A program made the position numbers and the translations under genes. Below are positions 61,146-64,000 of a stretch of 64,000 bases of DNA, one piece after another; positions within the stretch are counted from its first letter, which is position 1, and each line of letters begins with the position of its first letter. Origin of the DNA: Ruegeria sp. A3M17 (GTDB taxonomy: Bacteria > Pseudomonadota > Alphaproteobacteria > Rhodobacterales > Rhodobacteraceae); assembly GCF_003318255.1 (NCBI RefSeq), contig NZ_QOCF01000036.1:38694-102693 (forward strand), written 5' to 3'. The notes under the pieces are model-generated. The model did no database searches. It was not told where the DNA came from and saw nothing but the letters and a program-made list of their open reading frames with translations.

Positions 61146-61736
61146 ATGGAACTGTCGGCATTCTTTCTTTTTGCCCTCATCGCATCAGTGACGCCGGGCC
61201 CCTCCAATGTTCTGCTAACAACCATTGGCGCTAGGATGGGTGTAGTGCGTGGGATACCCGCATTGCTAGGGACTGCGTTGGGGACAGGATTGGTCCTCTT
61301 TATCGTAGGATTTGGCCTTGGCGCCGCAATCCTCGAAAACAAACTTTTGCTTGCCACGCTACGCATTACCGGAATGGGAGCCATACTTTGGCTGGCTTGG
61401 GTTATTGCCAGCGCCCCGGTTTCAAAAGACACAGCTCGATATGCCCGTGAGTTCGAATTTGGCCTCATGCCTGCTCTTTTGCTTCAATGGGTCAACCCGA
61501 AAGCGTGGATTGTATCGGTCTCTATTGTTGGAGCGTTCATGGTGTCGGAGGGTTCCGCGTTCTACTAAGCCGCGACGCTGAGTACGGTTTTTGTCATTGC
61601 CGCCGTTGCGGGCTGTTTTCCCTGGCTTGCCAGCGGTGCAGCGATGCAGACACTACTACAAAACCCAAGGGTTGCCCGGATGTTCAACATGGCGCTTGGC
61701 CTCGGCCTCGCAGTGTCGATGATCATGCTAATATAA
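61146..61736 (+). pseudogene. LysE/RhtB-family amino-acid exporter, interrupted by one ochre codon
   Basis: The frame begins MELSAFFLFALIASVTPGPS, the LysE family mark ending in T-P-G-P-S-N, and continues with LTTIGARMGVVRGIPALLGT and LLQWVNPKAWIVSVSIV. Codon 141 is TAA (61566-61568), after GSAFY; the same frame goes on as AATLSTVFVIAAVAGCFPWL, then NPRVARMFNMALGLGLAVSM, to a proper stop at 61734-61736, giving the normal length of about 196. Family members commonly have Gln at or near this place, so CAA-to-TAA is the simplest change. About 55 residues with the last membrane segments are lost, so function is unlikely. Confidence 0.8.
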
Positions 61737-61753
61737 GAAGGAAACACGAGAGT

Positions 61754-62161
61754 ATGTTTGATACCAAGATTGCCATCATTGTCCGAGATGATCTCGCCAC
61801 CTGGCAGAAGCTGAATGTAACCGCCTTTTTGATGAGCGGCATTGCTGGCGCCAACGCTGACATCATCGGTGCGCCCTATAGGGACCGTGACGGTAACTTC
61901 CACCTTCCGATGTCTGTTCAACCGGTGATCGTTTTGTCTGGCGCGGCCAATGTGCTGGCCAATATCCGCAATCGCGCTCGGGACCGTGGCGTCGAAACCG
62001 TGGCGTATGTCGAAGAGATGTTTGCCACTGGTCATGATGACGCCAACCGGGCCGTTTTTGCGGAACATGGCCCTGATGAGCACAACACCGTCGGCATTGC
62101 CCTTCGCGCAGAGAAAAAAATCGTCGATAAGATCACCAAAGGAGCCAAGATGCATGGTTGA
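61754..62161 (+). CDS. DUF2000-family protein
   Basis: About 135 residues from ATG 61754-61756. It has the layout of DUF2000: FDTKIAIIVRDDLATWQKLN and VTAFLMSGIAGANADIIGAP at the start, VQPVIVLSGAANVLANIRNR in the middle and HNTVGIALRAEKKIVDKITK at the end, near the peptidyl-tRNA hydrolase 2-like fold. Function unknown. It follows the broken LysE gene by 17 nt and overlaps the MaoC-like gene by 8 nt, so it is probably translated with it. Confidence 0.85.
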   Translation: MFDTKIAIIVRDDLATWQKLNVTAFLMSGIAGANADIIGAPYRDRDGNFHLPMSVQPVIVLSGAANVLANIRNRARDRGVETVAYVEEMFATGHDDANRAVFAEHGPDEHNTVGIALRAEKKIVDKITKGAKMHG

Positions 62162-62582
62162 GACCGAAGGACTTGCGGTCGGACAGTCGATCTCCAGTGG
62201 GTCAATGCGACTGACCAAAGATGCTGCGATTGAGTTTGCAAGAGAATTTTATCCTCAGCCAATGCACATTAATGAGATTGCGGCGGCGGGTAGTTTCTTC
62301 GGATCGCTTGTCGCCAGCGGTTGGCACGCGCTTGCGATCACCATGCGCCTGGCGGTCGAAGCGCGCCCCTTTGGCGATCAACCGTTGATCGGAGCGGAAA
62401 TCAGCGACATTCGCTATACCAAACCGATCCCGCCGGAGACGTGCCTGTCGGTGCGCATCACCCATGAAGCGATCGAGGAAGATAAAGGGAAATTCGGGTA
62501 CAGCATCCTTCGGGTGCTCACTCTAGATGCCGACACCGAAGTAGTCCTCATCCGCCAGAAATGGCGCATGCTACGTACTTGA
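62154..62582 (+). CDS. MaoC-like hot-dog-fold dehydratase
   Basis: About 142 residues from ATG 62154-62156. The MaoC-type hydratase features are MRLTKDAAIEFAREFYPQPM and HINEIAAAGSFFGSLVASGW, where the family has the D-x-x-P-x-H active segment, with FYPQPMHINE standing in for it here. ASGWHALAITMRLAVE and ISDIRYTKPIPPETCLSVRI complete the hot-dog fold. Members hydrate enoyl-CoA or related thioesters. The usual catalytic Asp before the Pro is not obvious, so activity may differ. Coupled to the DUF2000 gene by 8 nt overlap; the oxidoreductase gene follows after 38 nt. Confidence 0.85.
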   Translation: MVETEGLAVGQSISSGSMRLTKDAAIEFAREFYPQPMHINEIAAAGSFFGSLVASGWHALAITMRLAVEARPFGDQPLIGAEISDIRYTKPIPPETCLSVRITHEAIEEDKGKFGYSILRVLTLDADTEVVLIRQKWRMLRT

Positions 62583-62620
62583 GTTTTACAAGCAGTAGAT
62601 CAAGCGGAAGGACAGCTCGG

Positions 62621-63607
62621 ATGCGTGCCTATGCAAATACTGAGTACGGGCCGCCGGAAGTTATAAAAGTCGTAGAACTTCCCAAACCCGATCCAAGACC
62701 AAACGATGTCCTGATCAAGATCCACGCAACAACAGTTAGTTCCGGAGACTGGCGTGCCCGCTCGCTGACTGCGTCCCCAGGAATGGGATTGATCATGCGG
62801 TTGGTCTTCGGGGTTTTCGGCCCGAGAAAACAAGTACTGGGAACCGAGCTCTCCGGCGTGATTGATGCCGTCGGGGATGAAGTCACTAGAATTGAAGCCG
62901 GACAAGAAGTTGTTGGCTTTCCGGGCGGAAGTTCGTTTGGCGCATATGCTGAATATGTTCTGATGTCTGAGAGTGGAAACATTGTCCCAAAACCGAAGAA
63001 CCTGAGTTTCGAGGAAGCAGCCGCAATCTGCTTTGGTGGGACGGCGGCCTATGACTTTCTTAACAACAAAGGGAAATTGAAAGCCGGTGACAATGTGCTG
63101 GTCAACGGTGCCTCTGGGTCAACAGGAACCGCATGTGTTCAGATTGCCAAGCATTTTGGTGCGGAAGTCACTGGAGTGTGCTGCGCAGGAAACACAGATT
63201 TAGTTCGAAGCATCGGCGCCGATCATGTGATCAACTACAAAAGTCGCGAATTCACCAAAGAGGATGCCGGCTACAACATCGTCGTGGATAACGCTGGAAC
63301 GGCCCGTTGGTCGCGCGTGCGACACATTCTGAAGCCGAAGGGTCGGCTGATCATCATTTCCGGAAGCCTGCTCGATGTTTTGTTTGGCGGTTTCCATGCT
63401 CGACTAGGTGGAAGACGAGTCATTGGCGGCGTATCGTCGGAGTCCTCTGAAGTCGTCCGTAACGTTGTTGAAATTGCGACGTCTGGCGGCCTTCACCCCG
63501 TCATTGATCAAACGTACGGATTTGATCAGATGGCAGAGGCCCATCGGTATATCGATACCGGTCGAAAGCGCGGCAACGTTGTCGTCGCATTGAATTCCGA
63601 TAGGTGA
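62621..63607 (+). CDS. MDR-family NAD(P)-dependent oxidoreductase (quinone reductase-like)
   Basis: About 328 residues from ATG 62621-62623, with GGAAGGAC upstream. It starts MRAYANTEYGPPEVIKVVEL, has the GroES-like half with GTELSGVIDAVGDEV, and the nucleotide-binding half with VLVNGASGSTGTACVQIAKH and SIGADHVINYKSREF. There are no Cys/His zinc ligands of the alcohol dehydrogenase type, so it belongs to the zinc-free quinone oxidoreductase-like group. It ends the DUF2000-MaoC set and is followed by a hairpin. Substrate unknown. Confidence 0.9.
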   Translation: MRAYANTEYGPPEVIKVVELPKPDPRPNDVLIKIHATTVSSGDWRARSLTASPGMGLIMRLVFGVFGPRKQVLGTELSGVIDAVGDEVTRIEAGQEVVGFPGGSSFGAYAEYVLMSESGNIVPKPKNLSFEEAAAICFGGTAAYDFLNNKGKLKAGDNVLVNGASGSTGTACVQIAKHFGAEVTGVCCAGNTDLVRSIGADHVINYKSREFTKEDAGYNIVVDNAGTARWSRVRHILKPKGRLIIISGSLLDVLFGGFHARLGGRRVIGGVSSESSEVVRNVVEIATSGGLHPVIDQTYGFDQMAEAHRYIDTGRKRGNVVVALNSDR

Positions 63608-63616
63608 GGCAAGCGT

Positions 63617-63643
63617 CGTTCGTCCCATGACAATCGACGAACG
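63617..63643 (+). terminator. Hairpin after the oxidoreductase gene
   Basis: CGTTCGTC pairs with GACGAACG, an 8-bp perfect stem with an 11-base loop, 10 nt after the stop. No T-run follows, so it is a probable but weak terminator. Confidence 0.45.
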
Positions 63644-63699
63644 TGTGAGCCAAACTAAGGGGTCTCATGAGATTTACACCCGTCCACGCCGCAGCAATG

Positions 63700-63843
63700 T
63701 AGGCTTGCACACCGCTTGTAGTTGAGCCTCGCTTTGCCCAAGTGAGGACGGCCCGTTGCGGATGAGGTGGGTGGCTCCTGCTCCACCGGCATCGAATGTG
63801 CCAAAGTGCAGTTATCATCGACTGCTAGGAAAGGAGCCACCCA
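63700..63843 (+). ncRNA. Candidate IS110 bridge RNA / structured 5' leader (copy 2)
   Basis: Non-coding DNA just upstream of the second IS110 transposase. About 95 nt (63749-63843) match the leader of the copy at 46361. GGGTGGCTCCT (63769-63779) is the exact complement of AGGAGCCACCC (63832-63842), an 11-bp stem closing a 52-nt loop; the second arm contains the AGGAG ribosome site seven bases before the start. It could be part of a bridge RNA, a translational block against read-through transcripts, or both. Limits are uncertain. Confidence 0.45.
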
Positions 63844-64000
63844 CTGACAGTAAAAACCGTAGGCTTGGATTTGGCCAACGATGTTTTTCAAGTGAACGGT
63901 ATTTCTGGGAATGGCCGGGTCATCTTCAACAAAGCCATCAAGCGCGCAAAATTGCTCCGCTTCTTTGAGACGCTTCCGCCTGGATGTGTCGCAAACTTTG
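63844..64000 (+). CDS. IS110-family transposase, N-terminal part (cut by window edge)
   Basis: The frame TVKTVGLDLANDVFQVNGIS, then GNGRVIFNKAIKRAKLLRFF matches the first copy (QVTTVGLDLAKNIFQVHGIT) and holds the first Asp of the RuvC-like DEDD domain. The copy at 46361 starts with ATG in the same position where this one has CTG (63844-63846), so it may use CTG weakly or have lost its start. Identity between the copies is partial, so they are related but distinct elements. Only about 52 codons are visible. Confidence 0.8.
   Translation, partial: MTVKTVGLDLANDVFQVNGISGNGRVIFNKAIKRAKLLRFFETLPPGCVANF

Noticed and set aside
1..64000. CRISPR arrays, tRNA or rRNA genes
   Set aside because: No regularly spaced identical repeats and no tRNA- or rRNA-like stretches were seen on reading; a covariance-model search would settle it.

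Overview
The window looks like an accessory region of a marine Rhodobacteraceae (Roseobacter-group) alphaproteobacterium. This is inferred from the gene families (RbsABC-type, Pot-type and Dpp-type uptake operons each joined to catabolic enzymes and a local regulator), from the density of IS6, IS3 and IS110 relics, and from moderately GC-rich coding sequence. No rRNA, tRNA or CRISPR array was seen.

Layout. (1) 1-8537, minus strand: a sugar or polyol operon (binding protein, ATPase, permease, SorC-type regulator, aldo/keto reductase, GlpD-like FAD dehydrogenase, class I aldolase, FGGY kinase cut by the window edge). (2) 8538-9718: a non-coding stretch with an IS6 relic. (3) 9719-20574: a quaternary-amine or betaine operon (Pot-type ABC transporter, TMADH-family demethylase, Rieske oxygenase, MttB-family methyltransferase, class III aminotransferase). 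A divergent BetI-like TetR gene lies across an 18-bp perfect palindrome. (4) 20702-21602: IS6 and IS3 relics. (5) 21747-33138: a peptide or amide utilisation operon (CocE-type hydrolase, DppABCDF, YtcJ-type amidohydrolase, M81 peptidase), divergent from an XRE regulator. (6) 33211-39257: an IS graveyard enclosing a glutathione transferase and a cyclase-TPR protein. (7) 39258-44198: GAF-LuxR regulator, Tat-exported metallo-beta-lactamase-fold enzyme, ABC-F fragment, two NTF2-like proteins, peroxiredoxin-like protein and a TetR regulator with duplicated operators. (8) 44389-46500: an IS3 element lacking most of orfA, and an IS110 element with a nonsense codon. (9) 46671-53161: a truncated haemoglobin paired with a PAS-adenylate cyclase, a methyltransferase, an alpha/beta hydrolase, and a hybrid histidine kinase with an OmpR-type response regulator. 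(10) 53745-63607: rlmF broken by one stop codon, rsgA, a MocR/MFS/glutamine-amidotransferase group, a truncated PNPOx-like gene, Lrp with a LysE gene broken by one stop codon, and a DUF2000/MaoC/MDR-oxidoreductase operon. (11) 63700-64000: the start of a second IS110 copy.

The three large catabolic operons follow one plan: an importer, catabolic enzymes translationally coupled by short overlaps, and a dedicated regulator. The right half is more mosaic. It has several decayed genes (three inactivated by single in-frame stops) among regulators and small redox or signalling genes. The observations I rate most worth following are the globin-adenylate cyclase pair, the five TGAAACA heptamers plus a 22-bp palindrome upstream of the histidine kinase, the paired TetR operators at 43527-43595, and the conserved structured leader of the two IS110 copies.
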